Positions 50,678 through 60,586 of a DNA stretch of 64,000 bases are shown piece after piece (position 1 is the first letter of the stretch; every line of letters begins with the position of its first letter). The position numbers were made by a program, and so were the translations under genes. The notes under the pieces are model-generated. The model was not told where the DNA came from. It did no database searches and saw only the letters and a program-made list of their open reading frames with translations. This DNA is from Azospirillum sp. (GTDB lineage: Bacteria; Pseudomonadota; Alphaproteobacteria; Azospirillales; Azospirillaceae), in contig WGNK01000053.1 in NCBI GenBank assembly GCA_016124535.1, positions 1-64,000 of the forward strand, written 5' to 3'.

Positions 50678-52588
50678 ATGAGTAGTCTCAGCCGCCGCGG
50701 CGCCCATCGCGCAATCAACGTCTGGCCCGGCTGGGTCGATGCGTTGTCGTCGCTGATCATGGTGATCATTTTTCTGCTGGTGGTCTTCGTGGTCGCCCAG
50801 TTCTACCTGGCCCATGCCCTGTCGGGGCGCGACCAGGCGCTGGTGCGGTTGAACCAGCGGATTTCCGAGCTGTCCAACCTGCTGCAGATCGAAAAACAGG
50901 CCAATGCCGATCTGCGGCTGAACGTCACCCAGTTGTCCGACCAGCTCCAGAGCTCGGCCGAGGCGCGCGAGACGCTGGGATCGGAACTCACCGCCAACCA
51001 GCAGGAGCGTGACAGCCTGGCGGGCCGGCTTGCCATCGTCACCGCCCACGCCGACCGTAGCGCCGCGGAGCTGGCCCAAGTCAGCGGCCGGCTGGAAGAC
51101 GCCTACAAGGTGGTGACAGCCGACCGGGAAGCGATTGAGCTGCGCTTGAAGGAGATTGCCAGCCTTGAGGCCGACCTCAAGGCGCTGAAGGAGGTTCGCG
51201 AGAAGCTGGAAGGCGACGTTGCGGCGCTGACCGCGCTTGGCCAGTCGCTGCGCGAACAGATCCAAAGCCTGGACAGTCAGTTGGTCGCGGCGTTCCTGGC
51301 GCGCGATACCCTGGAGAAGCAATTGAAGCTGGCCGATGATCAGCGCCAGCAGGGGCTGGCCCAGATCGCCGACCTCAAGGGCCAGCTCGACGAGGGTGCG
51401 GCCGAGCGCGCCAAGCTTGCCGAGCAGCTTCGCCTCAACGACGACCAGCGCAAGCGCCTGCTGGAGCAACTGGCCAATCTGAAGAGCCAGCGCGAGGCCG
51501 ACAGCGCCGATCGGGCCAAGTTGTCTGATCAATTGCGGCTGACCGATGACCAGCGTCGCCAGCTGCTCGAACAAATGAGTGCGCTGCGCAAGCAGGTGGA
51601 AACCGGCGAGGCCGACCGTGGCCGACTGGCCGAACAGTTCCGGATGTCGGAGGAACAACGTCGCGAGATGCTGGCCCAGATCAGCAGCTTGCGCGCCAGC
51701 CTGGAAACCAGCCAGGGCAAAGAGGCGGCGCTCGGCGAGGAACTGCGCCTGACCGCCGAGCAGCGCAAGCTGTTGCTCGATCAACTGGCCGGTTTGCGCG
51801 ACCGCTCGCAGCAGCTGGAAGCGCAACTGGCCAGCGAGGCCGAGCGCACGATGCTGCGGCAGAAGGAAATCGACAAGCGCGACATCCGGATCAAGGAGCT
51901 GCTGGAGATCGTCGAGCAGACCCGCGGCCAACTGGTCGGCGAGCAGGACCTGACCGCGCGCGAGCGCTCCCAGGTCTCCCTACTGGGCGAGCAGATCGCC
52001 GCGTTGAAAGAGCAGCTGGCCCGCCTGGCGACCGCGCTGGAGTCGTCGGAACGCAAGAGCGTCGAGCAGAAAATTCAGATCGACGATCTGGGCAAGCGGC
52101 TCAATGTCGCCCTGGCGACCAAGGTCGAGGAACTGGCCAAATACCGCTCGGAATTTTTCGGCCGGCTGCGCGAGACGCTGGGCAGCCGCCAGGATATCCG
52201 GATCGTCGGCGACCGCTTCGTGTTCCAGTCCGAGGTGCTGTTTGGCACCGCCTCGGCGACGCTTGAGGAAGCGGGCAAGGCGACCCTCGCCCGGACCGCC
52301 CGCACGCTGATCGATCTCGCGGCCAAGATGCCGTCCGGGGTCAACTGGATCCTGCGCGTCGATGGCCACACCGACCGCCGCGGCATCGCCAACTACCAGT
52401 TTCCCTCCAACTGGGAACTGTCGACCGCGCGCGCGATCTCGGTGGTCAAATTCCTGATCGAGCAGGGCATCCCCGCCGAACGGCTGGCCGCCACCGGTTT
52501 TGGCGAATTCCAGCCGCTGGACGCCGGCACCAGCGAGGAGGCCCTTGCACGCAACCGCCGGATCGAACTCAAATTCGACCAGCGCTAA
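50678..52588 (+). CDS. MotB/OmpA-type protein with a long coiled coil
   Basis: The 636-residue partner has one N-terminal helix, WVDALSSLIMVIIFLLVVF, whose Asp is the expected proton-binding residue. About 410 residues of heptad-rich coiled coil follow, with repeats such as LRLNDDQRKRLLEQLANL and LRLTDDQRRQLLEQMSAL. A C-terminal OmpA domain (LRVDGHTDRRGIANYQFPSN, ATGFGEFQPLDAG) binds peptidoglycan. The long rod would span the periplasm. It starts 21 bases after the MotA-like gene. The coiled-coil repeats appear to have grown by duplication of a unit of roughly 28 residues. Confidence 0.87.
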   Translation: MSSLSRRGAHRAINVWPGWVDALSSLIMVIIFLLVVFVVAQFYLAHALSGRDQALVRLNQRISELSNLLQIEKQANADLRLNVTQLSDQLQSSAEARETLGSELTANQQERDSLAGRLAIVTAHADRSAAELAQVSGRLEDAYKVVTADREAIELRLKEIASLEADLKALKEVREKLEGDVAALTALGQSLREQIQSLDSQLVAAFLARDTLEKQLKLADDQRQQGLAQIADLKGQLDEGAAERAKLAEQLRLNDDQRKRLLEQLANLKSQREADSADRAKLSDQLRLTDDQRRQLLEQMSALRKQVETGEADRGRLAEQFRMSEEQRREMLAQISSLRASLETSQGKEAALGEELRLTAEQRKLLLDQLAGLRDRSQQLEAQLASEAERTMLRQKEIDKRDIRIKELLEIVEQTRGQLVGEQDLTARERSQVSLLGEQIAALKEQLARLATALESSERKSVEQKIQIDDLGKRLNVALATKVEELAKYRSEFFGRLRETLGSRQDIRIVGDRFVFQSEVLFGTASATLEEAGKATLARTARTLIDLAAKMPSGVNWILRVDGHTDRRGIANYQFPSNWELSTARAISVVKFLIEQGIPAERLAATGFGEFQPLDAGTSEEALARNRRIELKFDQR

Positions 52589-52591
52589 GGG

Positions 52592-53437
52592 CTACAGGGT
52601 CTGCCACAAGGCGGCGATCAGCCCGAAATAGAGCAGCGATTTGAATAGGATCACCGTCTTGCGGCGCAGGCTGGCGGCTACGCCGTCGCCGGCCGGGAAG
52701 AAATCGACCAGCAGCAGCCGCTGCAGCCGCGGAAACGGCTCGTCGGGATAGGCGCTGGGCGGGTGGAACAGCGGCACCGTGGCGTGCTTGAACGGCACCG
52801 TCAGCAACAGGCCGGCGGCAAAGCCACCGAGATGAGCCCACCAGGCGACGATGGTATAATCAGCCGACAGCGGCCGGAACACCATCATCAGATTGAACAG
52901 CACGTCGGCGAGCACCACCAGCGACGCCGGCAACAGCACCGGGATGCGGTAGAACAGCAGGCAGAGAATCTTGGCGTGGGGGTGGAGCAGCAGATAGGCG
53001 CCCATGACGCCGGAGATCGCGGCACTGGACCCGATCATCGGCGTGAGCGGGCTGCTCCCCAGGCATGCCTCGGCGACCGCACCGGCCAGTCCGGTCAGCA
53101 GATAGAACGCCAGGTAGCGGAAATGCCCCATGGCGTCTTCGACATTGCTGCCGAACACCCACAAAGCCACCATGTTGCCGAGCAGATGGAGCGGGTCGCC
53201 ATGGAGGAACAAGTGGCTGAACAGAGTCGCCGGCACCGGCAGGCCGCCGGCCACCGCAGCCACCGTCCAGTCACCGAACAAGAGCGCCGGGACGAAGGCG
53301 TAGTCGTCGACGTGGAGCGCGCCCCTGGGCAGCACCGACAGCACGAAGGCGACCACGCAGACGGTGATCAGGCCCTGGTTGACGAAGGGTGCCCGGATGC
53401 GCAGCAGCGGATTGCCGCCGCCGAGAACGAAGCCCAT
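52592..53437 (-). CDS. Rhomboid-family intramembrane serine protease
   Basis: The 281-residue protein has six or seven hydrophobic segments. The family pattern is present: HLFLHGDPLHLLGNMVALWV in the early loop/helix, IGSSAAISGVMGAYLLLHP holding the Ser motif (Ala replaces the second Gly of GxSG), and WWAHLGGFAAGLL with the catalytic His. It would cut substrates inside the inner membrane. The start at 53437 (MGFVLGG) follows gagagcagg. It converges on the MotB-like gene with 3 bases between stops and is divergent from the helicase. Confidence 0.85.
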   Translation of the reverse strand: MGFVLGGGNPLLRIRAPFVNQGLITVCVVAFVLSVLPRGALHVDDYAFVPALLFGDWTVAAVAGGLPVPATLFSHLFLHGDPLHLLGNMVALWVFGSNVEDAMGHFRYLAFYLLTGLAGAVAEACLGSSPLTPMIGSSAAISGVMGAYLLLHPHAKILCLLFYRIPVLLPASLVVLADVLFNLMMVFRPLSADYTIVAWWAHLGGFAAGLLLTVPFKHATVPLFHPPSAYPDEPFPRLQRLLLVDFFPAGDGVAASLRRKTVILFKSLLYFGLIAALWQTL

Positions 53438-53469
53438 CCTGCTCTCCCGATGCCCCAACCATTGACGCA

Positions 53470-55962
53470 ATGCACCATACTATAGTTTTCGGAATCGTGA
53501 ACCAGAAGGTGGCTGCGACCGATTGTTTCCTGCCCGCCGCCTTTACCGGCTGGTTCGCGGCCAAGGGCTGGCGCCCCCATGCCCATCAGCTGGAGCTGCT
53601 GGCGGCCGCGGCAAGGGGGCAGCATGCCCTGCTGATCGCGCCGACCGGCGGCGGCAAGACACTGGCCGGTTTCCTGCCGAGCTTGATAGACCTCGCCGAG
53701 CGGCCCCGCGACGGTCTCCACACCCTCTATATCTCGCCGCTGAAGGCACTTGCGGTCGATATTCAGCGCAATCTCGAAACCCCGATCGCCGAGCTGCGCC
53801 TGCCGATCCGCACCGAATCACGGACCGGCGACACGCCGCTGGCCAAACGCGAGCGCCAGCGCCGGCGGCCGCCCCAAATGCTGACGACGACGCCGGAGAG
53901 CCTGGCGCTGCTGTTGTCCCATCCTGAGTCGACCGCCCTGTTCGGCGGACTGAGTCGGGTCGTGATCGACGAATTGCACGCCCTGGCCGGAACCAAGCGG
54001 GGCGATCTGCTGGCGCTGGGGCTGGCCCGGCTGGCCCGGCTGGCGCCGACGGCGCAACGGGTCGGGCTGTCGGCGACGGTGGCCGAGCCGCGCGCGCTGC
54101 AGGGCTGGCTGTCGCCCGAAGGACGCGCCGAGGCCGGGGACGTCGCTCTGGTGCTGGGTAGCGCCGGGGCCGCACCGCGGGTCGAAATTCTGGTCACCGC
54201 CGAGCACCTGCCATGGGCCGGCCATATGGCGGTTCATGCCCTGGCCGAAGTCTATGCCCGCATCCGCAGGCACCGCACGACGCTGGTCTTCGTCAATACC
54301 CGTGCCCAGGCCGAGATCGTGTTCCAGGAACTGTGGAAGCTCAACGCCGATACCCTGCCGATCGCACTCCACCACGGCAGCCTGGCGGTCGAACAGCGCC
54401 GGCGGGTCGAGGCGGCGATGGTGCGGGGGAGCTTGCGCGCCGTGGTTGCGACGTCGTCGCTGGATCTCGGCGTCGACTGGGCCGCGGTCGATCTGGTGGT
54501 TCAGGTCGGCGCGCCCAAGGGTGCCAGCCGGCTGGTCCAGCGCATCGGCCGCGCCAACCACCGTCTGGACGAGCCCAGCCAGGCGCTGCTGGTTCCGGCC
54601 AACCGCTTTGAAGTCCTGGAATGCCGTGCCGCTCTGGATGCGGTCGCCGCCCACGCGCTCGACGGCGACCCGCCGCGGCCGGGCGGTCTCGACGTGCTCG
54701 CGCAACATATCTTGGGCATGGCCTGCGCCGGCCCGTTCGACCAGGATCAGCTGTATGACGAGGTGGTGCGGGCCGCACCTTATGGTGACCTGCCGCGCGA
54801 CGATTTCGACGACGTGTTCGATTTCGTCGCGACCGGCGGCTATGCCCTGGGGTCCTACGAGCGGTTCCGCCGGCTCACCCGCGACGATAACGGCCGCTGG
54901 CGCGTCGCGGATCCGCGGATCGCCCGCCAATATCGCATGAATGTCGGAACCATCGTCCAGGAAGAGATGATCCGGGTCCGGCTCAACCGCGGCACGGTCC
55001 TGGGCGAGGTCGAGGAATATTTCATTCAAGGGCTGGTGCCCGGCGACACCTTCCTGTTCGCCGGACAATTGCTCAAATTCGTCGGATTGCGCGAGACCGA
55101 GGCGATCGCCGCCAAGGGCGGCGACGGTCTGCCCAAGATTCCGGCCTATGCCGGCGGACGGCTGCCACTGACCACGCAACTGGCTGAGCGGGTGCGGGCG
55201 ATGCTGGCCGATCCTGCCGCCTGGGACGGGCTGCCCGACGACGCCCGGGAATGGCTCTGCCTGCAGCGCTGGCGTTCCCTGCTGCCCAGCCGCGACGGTT
55301 TGCTGGTCGAGAGCTTTCCGCGCGGCAACAAGCACTTCATGGTCGCGTATTGCTTCGAGGGGCGCAACGCCCATCAGACCCTCGGCATGCTGCTGACCCG
55401 GCGGATGGAGCGGGCCGGGCTGGGGCCGCTCGGCTTCGTTGCCACCGATTATGTGCTGGCGGTGTGGAGCCTGCGCCCGGCCGTCGACCTCGACCGCTTG
55501 TTCGATCAGGATATGCTGGGCGACGACCTCGAGGCCTGGATGGACGAATCGAGCCTGCTCCGCCGGACCTTTCGCAATGTCGCGGTGATCGCCGGGCTGA
55601 TCGATCGCAATCATCCGGGGCAGCGCAAGACCGGCCGCCAGGTGACCTTCAGCTCGGACCTGATCTACGACGTCTTGCGCAAACACGAGCCCGGTCACGT
55701 CCTGCTGCGCGCCACCCGCGCCGACGCCGCCCATGGCCTGACCGATGTCCGTCGCGTGGGCGACATGCTGGCGCGGATCAAGGGGCGGATCACCCATCAG
55801 GTGCTCGACCGCATTTCCCCGCTGGCGGTGCCGATTCTGCTCGAGATCGGCCGCGTCCAGGTCTACGGCAGTGCGACCGACAGTCTGCTCGAGGAGGCCG
55901 CCGCGGAGCTGATCACCGAGGCGCTGCCCCAGGCGGCCGAACATGCCCGGCTCCCGCTCTAG
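53470..55962 (+). CDS. Lhr-type DEXH helicase (ligase-associated DNA damage response family)
   Basis: The helicase has Q-motif-like RPHAHQLELLAAA, Walker A APTGGGKTLAGF, DEXH motif VVIDELHAL, SAT as GLSATVAEP and motif VI RLVQRIGRANHR. These are followed by the Lhr-specific winged-helix and DUF4145-like C-terminal parts (SFPRGNKHFMVAYCFEGRNA). Its 830 residues match the short Lhr-Core form often encoded with a DNA ligase and exonuclease for DNA repair, none of which is adjacent here. The ATG at 53470 is a working choice. A GTG at 53497 would also leave the whole domain intact. Confidence 0.88.
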   Translation: MHHTIVFGIVNQKVAATDCFLPAAFTGWFAAKGWRPHAHQLELLAAAARGQHALLIAPTGGGKTLAGFLPSLIDLAERPRDGLHTLYISPLKALAVDIQRNLETPIAELRLPIRTESRTGDTPLAKRERQRRRPPQMLTTTPESLALLLSHPESTALFGGLSRVVIDELHALAGTKRGDLLALGLARLARLAPTAQRVGLSATVAEPRALQGWLSPEGRAEAGDVALVLGSAGAAPRVEILVTAEHLPWAGHMAVHALAEVYARIRRHRTTLVFVNTRAQAEIVFQELWKLNADTLPIALHHGSLAVEQRRRVEAAMVRGSLRAVVATSSLDLGVDWAAVDLVVQVGAPKGASRLVQRIGRANHRLDEPSQALLVPANRFEVLECRAALDAVAAHALDGDPPRPGGLDVLAQHILGMACAGPFDQDQLYDEVVRAAPYGDLPRDDFDDVFDFVATGGYALGSYERFRRLTRDDNGRWRVADPRIARQYRMNVGTIVQEEMIRVRLNRGTVLGEVEEYFIQGLVPGDTFLFAGQLLKFVGLRETEAIAAKGGDGLPKIPAYAGGRLPLTTQLAERVRAMLADPAAWDGLPDDAREWLCLQRWRSLLPSRDGLLVESFPRGNKHFMVAYCFEGRNAHQTLGMLLTRRMERAGLGPLGFVATDYVLAVWSLRPAVDLDRLFDQDMLGDDLEAWMDESSLLRRTFRNVAVIAGLIDRNHPGQRKTGRQVTFSSDLIYDVLRKHEPGHVLLRATRADAAHGLTDVRRVGDMLARIKGRITHQVLDRISPLAVPILLEIGRVQVYGSATDSLLEEAAAELITEALPQAAEHARLPL

Positions 55963-56068
55963 ACCATCCTTCCCGGACCTTGCCAGCGTTTTGCGGGATG
56001 CTAGAGTGATCCGGCGGCCAGGGGGAACAAACCTGTGCCGATCGGGGACCAAGAACCGGGAGGCATCG

Positions 56069-56437
56069 ATGAGACGCGCGTTGCATGTGGTGATTTTGGC
56101 ATTCGCCTGGCAAGTCATGGCGCTGGGGGCGGCAGCGGCCCAGACTGCAACCTATGATCTGGTCGGCACCAATCCCGGCTCCAGCGCCGTCGGCTATCGG
56201 GGCACCGTGACCCTGACGGTCAAGGGCCAGGTGCTCACCGTCGTCTGGAAGATCGGCACTGACACCTCGGTCGGCACCGGGATTGCCAACGGCAATACTC
56301 TGGCGGTCGGCTATCCAGGCCCCAACGAGCCGGGCGTGGCACTTTATACCCGCAACCCGACCAGCGGCGTCGTCAACGGCTATTGGGTCCCCGGCGGCGG
56401 CACGGCGGTCGGCACCGAAACCTGGACGCCGAAATGA
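56069..56437 (+). CDS. Small secreted protein of unknown function (122 aa)
   Basis: A clean signal peptide (HVVILAFAWQVMALGAAAA, cleavage near AQ) precedes about 100 residues predicted as beta-sheet: YDLVGTNPGSSAVGYRGTVT, LTVVWKIG, NTLAVGYPGPN, NGYWVPGGGTAVGTETW. Similar small exported proteins occur in alphaproteobacteria without known function. The ATG has an excellent gggaggcatcg site. It lies 106 bases after the helicase. Confidence 0.7.
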   Translation: MRRALHVVILAFAWQVMALGAAAAQTATYDLVGTNPGSSAVGYRGTVTLTVKGQVLTVVWKIGTDTSVGTGIANGNTLAVGYPGPNEPGVALYTRNPTSGVVNGYWVPGGGTAVGTETWTPK

Positions 56438-56650
56438 GCAAACCCGCCGCGCTATCGCCCCGCGGCGAGGCGTCCCGATAGAGCGCTGTCCTGACCAGAT
56501 CAGCCCAGCGATGCCCACAGGAAAGCCACGGTCGCGGCGGCGCCGAAGCCGCTGCGGCCGGCATTTATCGGCGCGATCGCCATTCGGACCCCGGATCGGG
56601 CATGCGCGCTCCCGGCCGCGGCTGACCGCCGAGGCACCTCTCCAATCTGC

Positions 56651-59188
56651 TCAAGAGCGGCGCTGGTCGGCGCTGGTGCGGCTCAGCAGTGCCGGGACCT
56701 GCTCGGGCGAGATCGGCTTGCCGAACAGGTAACCCTGGCCGTACCGACAGCCCAAGGTCTGGAGGAAGGCGGCTTCGTTCTCGGTCTCGATCCCTTCGGC
56801 GCAGACTTCGAGGCCGAGCACGGCGGCCAGGGTGGTGATCACGCGGACGATCGCGGCATCTTCCTTGCGGTTGGCCAGGGCCTGAACGAAGCCGCGATCG
56901 ATCTTAAGGGTATCGGCGGGAAAGCGCTGCAGATAGCTCAGGGACGAATAACCGGTGCCGAAATCGTCGATCGCCAGGCGGACGCCCAGCGCACGGATCG
57001 CCCGCATGACCTCTTCGGCGCGCTCGGGATCCTGCATGAAGGTGCTTTCGGTCAATTCCAGCCTGAGCGTCGTCGGTGAGACGCCGCTGTCGCTAAGGCA
57101 ACGCCGGACCCGGTCCAGCAGATCGTCGTCGCGAAACTGCTGGGTCGACACGTTGACGCCGACAAACAGGTGCCGATGTTCGGGGAATTGCCGGTGCCAC
57201 CGCGCGAGTTGCCGGGCCGCTGCCGTCAGCGCCCAGTTGCCGAGCGAGCCGATCAGGCCGCACTCTTCGGCGATCGGGATGAATTCGTCGGGCGAGACCA
57301 ACCCGTGGTCGGGGTGTTCCCAGCGCATCAGGGCCTCGAAGCCGGCAATCCCCCGGTTGTCGAGAAACACGATCGGCTGGTAGTAGAGCCGAAGCTGTTC
57401 GCGTTCCACCGCCCGCCGCAGGGCCGTTTCGATGCGGATTCGCGCCATGACGTGTTCGCGCAGGCGGGCGTCGGACACCTCGGCACGGTTACGTCCCTCG
57501 GCCTTGGCCCGGACCATGGCCAGACCGGCATCCCGCAGCATGTCGGCCGGATTGTCGTAGCCGGTGGCGCTGGAGGCGATGCCGATCGAAGCGGTCAGCA
57601 CGACCTCGCGATCGACGATCTGGAATGGCTTGGCCAGCACCTGCAGCATGGCCTGGGCGGTCGCCAGTGCCGTGGTTGGATCCCCGGCTTCATCGAGCAG
57701 AAGGCAGAATTCGTCGGCGCTGAGGCGCCCCAGGGTGTCGCCGATGCGGCGGAACCGGGCCAGACGGACCGCGGTCGAGGTCAGCACCAGATCGCCCGAG
57801 CCGGTACCCAGGCTCTCATTGATCTGCTTGAAGCGATCGAGATCGATCAAAAGCAGGGCGAATTCTTTGCCGCCGCTGCGATGACGGCGATCGAGCGCCT
57901 GGCCGACGCGATCGAGCAGCAGGGTGCGATTGGCGAGCCCGGTCAGACCGTCGTAGAGCGCATCGTGCTGGAGCTGCAGTTCAGCGCGCTTGCGCGTGGT
58001 GATATTGGTCATCGAGCCGGCGAAGCGGAACGGCCGTCCGGACTCGTCGCGCACCGCAAGCCCCCGGATCACCACCCACAGTTCCGAGCCATCGGCGTGG
58101 ATCATCCGGCATTCCTGTTCCAGATGCTCGCCCTGGCCGGCAAGATGCAGGTCGATTGCAGCCTTCAGCGCCGGCAAGTCGTCCGGTACGACCCGGCGAA
58201 ACCAGAAGTCCAAAGGATTGCCGCCGCTGGCTTCGCCGTCGGCGTCGGGGCGGCAGCCCAGCATCTCCCGCCAGCGGGGCGAGAAATAGGCTTCGCCACT
58301 GGCGATTTGCCAATCCCACAAGCCGTCATTGGCGCCATGTGCGGCCAGCGCATAGCGTTCCTCGCTTTGGCGCAGCGACTGTTCGGCCAGCTTGCGGTCG
58401 GTGATATCGGCCTGCGAGCCGACGATCCGCACCGGGCAGCCGAACGCGTCGAGCACCGCCAGGCCGCGGCACAGCATCCAGCGCCAGGCGCCGCGGGCAT
58501 CGGCCATACGGTATTCGATCTGGAACGGCTTGCCACCGGCCCCGGTCTGGGCATCGGTCTGGGCGTCGAGGGTCGCCTGCAGCCAGATCAGGTCGTCGCG
58601 ATGGACCCTACGAAGCCAGTCTTCCGGCGAACTGCCGATTTCCTCCTCGGCGAAGCCAAGCAGCGATTTCCAACGCGGTGCGTAATAGATCGTGTTGCTG
58701 CGCAGATCCCAGTCATAGAGACCGTCATTGCTGGCCGCCGCGGCCAGGGCATAACGCTCCTCGCTCTGGCGCAGGGACTGTTCGGCCAGCTTGCGTTCGG
58801 TGATGTCGGAGATCGAACCGACCATGCGCTCCGGCTCGCCGTCGCTGCCGTTGACCGCAACCCCGCGACAGATCAGCCAGCGCCACTCGGCCTCACCGCG
58901 CCGCACCCGGTGCTCGATGTGAAACGGCAGGGTCATGCCGCCCATCTGGCCCTCGAAACAGGCGTAGAGCCATTCGAGGTCTTCGGGGTGGACGCGGTCG
59001 AGCCAGTCGTCCGGCGGCTGGTGGCCGGTTGCGGACGGCGACAATCCGACCAACTCCCGGAAGCGCGGCGACATGTAGAGGGTATCGGTCCGCAGGTCCC
59101 AGTCCCACAGGCCTTCGCGACCGGCCTTCTCGGCCAGTTCGTAGCGTTCGATCAGCAGGCTCTGGGGCGTACTCACGGGCTGGTGCAT
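56651..59188 (-). CDS. Triple-PAS GGDEF-EAL protein, probable c-di-GMP phosphodiesterase
   Basis: Three PAS/PAC units with near-identical linkers (SDITERKLAEQSLRQSEERY and ADITDRKLAEQSLRQSEERY) cover residues 15-405, suggesting internal duplication. The GGDEF domain has SADEF in place of GGDEF and should be inactive as a cyclase. The EAL domain keeps GFEALMRW, LAIDDFGTGYSSLSYLQRFP and AEGIETENE, so phosphodiesterase activity is expected. At 845 residues it has no membrane segments, and its inputs are unknown. Confidence 0.9.
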   Translation of the reverse strand: MHQPVSTPQSLLIERYELAEKAGREGLWDWDLRTDTLYMSPRFRELVGLSPSATGHQPPDDWLDRVHPEDLEWLYACFEGQMGGMTLPFHIEHRVRRGEAEWRWLICRGVAVNGSDGEPERMVGSISDITERKLAEQSLRQSEERYALAAAASNDGLYDWDLRSNTIYYAPRWKSLLGFAEEEIGSSPEDWLRRVHRDDLIWLQATLDAQTDAQTGAGGKPFQIEYRMADARGAWRWMLCRGLAVLDAFGCPVRIVGSQADITDRKLAEQSLRQSEERYALAAHGANDGLWDWQIASGEAYFSPRWREMLGCRPDADGEASGGNPLDFWFRRVVPDDLPALKAAIDLHLAGQGEHLEQECRMIHADGSELWVVIRGLAVRDESGRPFRFAGSMTNITTRKRAELQLQHDALYDGLTGLANRTLLLDRVGQALDRRHRSGGKEFALLLIDLDRFKQINESLGTGSGDLVLTSTAVRLARFRRIGDTLGRLSADEFCLLLDEAGDPTTALATAQAMLQVLAKPFQIVDREVVLTASIGIASSATGYDNPADMLRDAGLAMVRAKAEGRNRAEVSDARLREHVMARIRIETALRRAVEREQLRLYYQPIVFLDNRGIAGFEALMRWEHPDHGLVSPDEFIPIAEECGLIGSLGNWALTAAARQLARWHRQFPEHRHLFVGVNVSTQQFRDDDLLDRVRRCLSDSGVSPTTLRLELTESTFMQDPERAEEVMRAIRALGVRLAIDDFGTGYSSLSYLQRFPADTLKIDRGFVQALANRKEDAAIVRVITTLAAVLGLEVCAEGIETENEAAFLQTLGCRYGQGYLFGKPISPEQVPALLSRTSADQRRS

Positions 59189-59306
59189 CCCTTGTTTGGG
59201 GACCGATTTCGGCGGCCGAGCCGGGGGGCTCCCTTGGAAATGGGCGAGGGAATGGCGAGCGAAGGGAGGAACCGGCGGTAAAAGCGGTGGCGTGGCGACC
59301 GGTTGC

Positions 59307-60491
59307 TCACCTCGCGACGGCTCCGCTGCCGGTCCGGGAGAGCTTGCGCAGGGTTCGCCATTCGCCGATCAGCGCGCCGATCGAACGGCGATTGCTGGCG
59401 GTCGCCAAGACCCGGAACGCCGCGGCGACTCGACCAGCGCGCAGATGGCCCAAGGCATCGCCGAGCGCCACCGGAAAATGCAGAAAGACACTGGCATCCC
59501 GATAGCAGTCGCTCATGCAGCGGGTGCAGCCGTCGCGCACAAACGGCAGGGTGGCAAAATCTTCGATCGTCCCCATCGGCTCGGCCCAGAAATCGCAGCG
59601 GTAAAGGTTGAAGTGGTAGTCGAGGTAAAAATATTTGTAGCCGCCGAAACACGGAAAAACTTCGGGCTCACCCTTCAGATGACGGATCATCTCGGCAAGC
59701 GACGCGGCTGGGTTGAGCACCGGGAAACCGGTCTTGACGGTCTGGACCGCGCGGAACGCGGCGATCAGCTCTTCTACCGAATAATCCACCAGCGACGAAG
59801 TCCGGGAAAACACCAGGGAGGACGAATGCAGCGCCGTCTTCGGATAACTGAAGGTGACGGTGGTAAAACCCAGGGCACGCAGGAAGTCGATCAGGCGGTC
59901 GAAATCGTCGATCAGGCGATTGATCGTGACCGAGGCCACCGTCTTGATGCCGCGTTCGGCCAGGCGCCGATTGGCGGTACGGATACGTTCGGCACCCCCC
60001 TTCAGGCCGCGATTGGCCTCGTGCGTCGCGGCGTCGGGGGCATCGATCGAAATGAACAGGGTCCGCAAGCCCACCCGGTCGAGCGCGTCGATCGTCTGGC
60101 GGTGCAGGGTATAGCCGTTGGTCACCACCGAAGCCCGCATGCCCAGCGCGACTGCGCCGGCGATCAACTCGGGCAGGCCGCGGTGGAGGGTCGGCTCGCC
60201 ACCGGTAAAGGTGAGATAGCGGATGCCGCGACGGTGGAGAATCGCGATGGCGTCATGGGCGCGCGCGGTATCGGCCCATTTTCGCGCCCCGATCATGGAC
60301 TTGTCGCGGGCATAGCCGCAGAAATCACAAGTCGCGTTGCAGACATTGGTCAGGGCGAAGTTGCAGATCGAGGGTCCGCCCTGAGGTAACAGCCCGAGCA
60401 CGTCGGCAGCTTGGCGCAGCAGACCACCGCCGGGCGGCCGATCAGCCGCCGCCGCCGGAAGCGGGCCGGACTCCCTGCTGCCATCGGCCAT
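59307..60491 (-). CDS. Radical SAM enzyme with a C-terminal Cys cluster, function unassigned
   Basis: The radical SAM motif is CNATCDFC (CxxxCxxC), followed by YLTFTGGEPTLHRGLPELI and the SAM-binding segment FISIDAPDAATHEANRG. The C-terminal end has further cysteines (CFGG, RCDFW, CTRCMSDC), like the SPASM/twitch-type auxiliary cluster regions of peptide-modifying and hopanoid-type enzymes. No small precursor peptide or hopanoid gene is next to it, so I give no specific reaction. It overlaps neither neighbour. Confidence 0.8.
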   Translation of the reverse strand: MADGSRESGPLPAAAADRPPGGGLLRQAADVLGLLPQGGPSICNFALTNVCNATCDFCGYARDKSMIGARKWADTARAHDAIAILHRRGIRYLTFTGGEPTLHRGLPELIAGAVALGMRASVVTNGYTLHRQTIDALDRVGLRTLFISIDAPDAATHEANRGLKGGAERIRTANRRLAERGIKTVASVTINRLIDDFDRLIDFLRALGFTTVTFSYPKTALHSSSLVFSRTSSLVDYSVEELIAAFRAVQTVKTGFPVLNPAASLAEMIRHLKGEPEVFPCFGGYKYFYLDYHFNLYRCDFWAEPMGTIEDFATLPFVRDGCTRCMSDCYRDASVFLHFPVALGDALGHLRAGRVAAAFRVLATASNRRSIGALIGEWRTLRKLSRTGSGAVAR

Positions 60492-60586
60492 GGGGCTGGT
60501 TCCCGTTCTTCAGCCAACCGGGTTAAAGGTCGCGGACGGGCGATCGAGTGCCGCCGTCGCCGGGATGCGCGTTACCGGTTCTGACC

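Noticed and set aside
49493..55962. MotA-like and MotB-like genes followed by a helicase resemble a Zorya anti-phage system
   Set aside because: The helicase is of Lhr-Core type, not ZorD. A rhomboid gene on the opposite strand lies between, and the long extension is in the MotB-like partner as coiled coil rather than in the ZorA tail.
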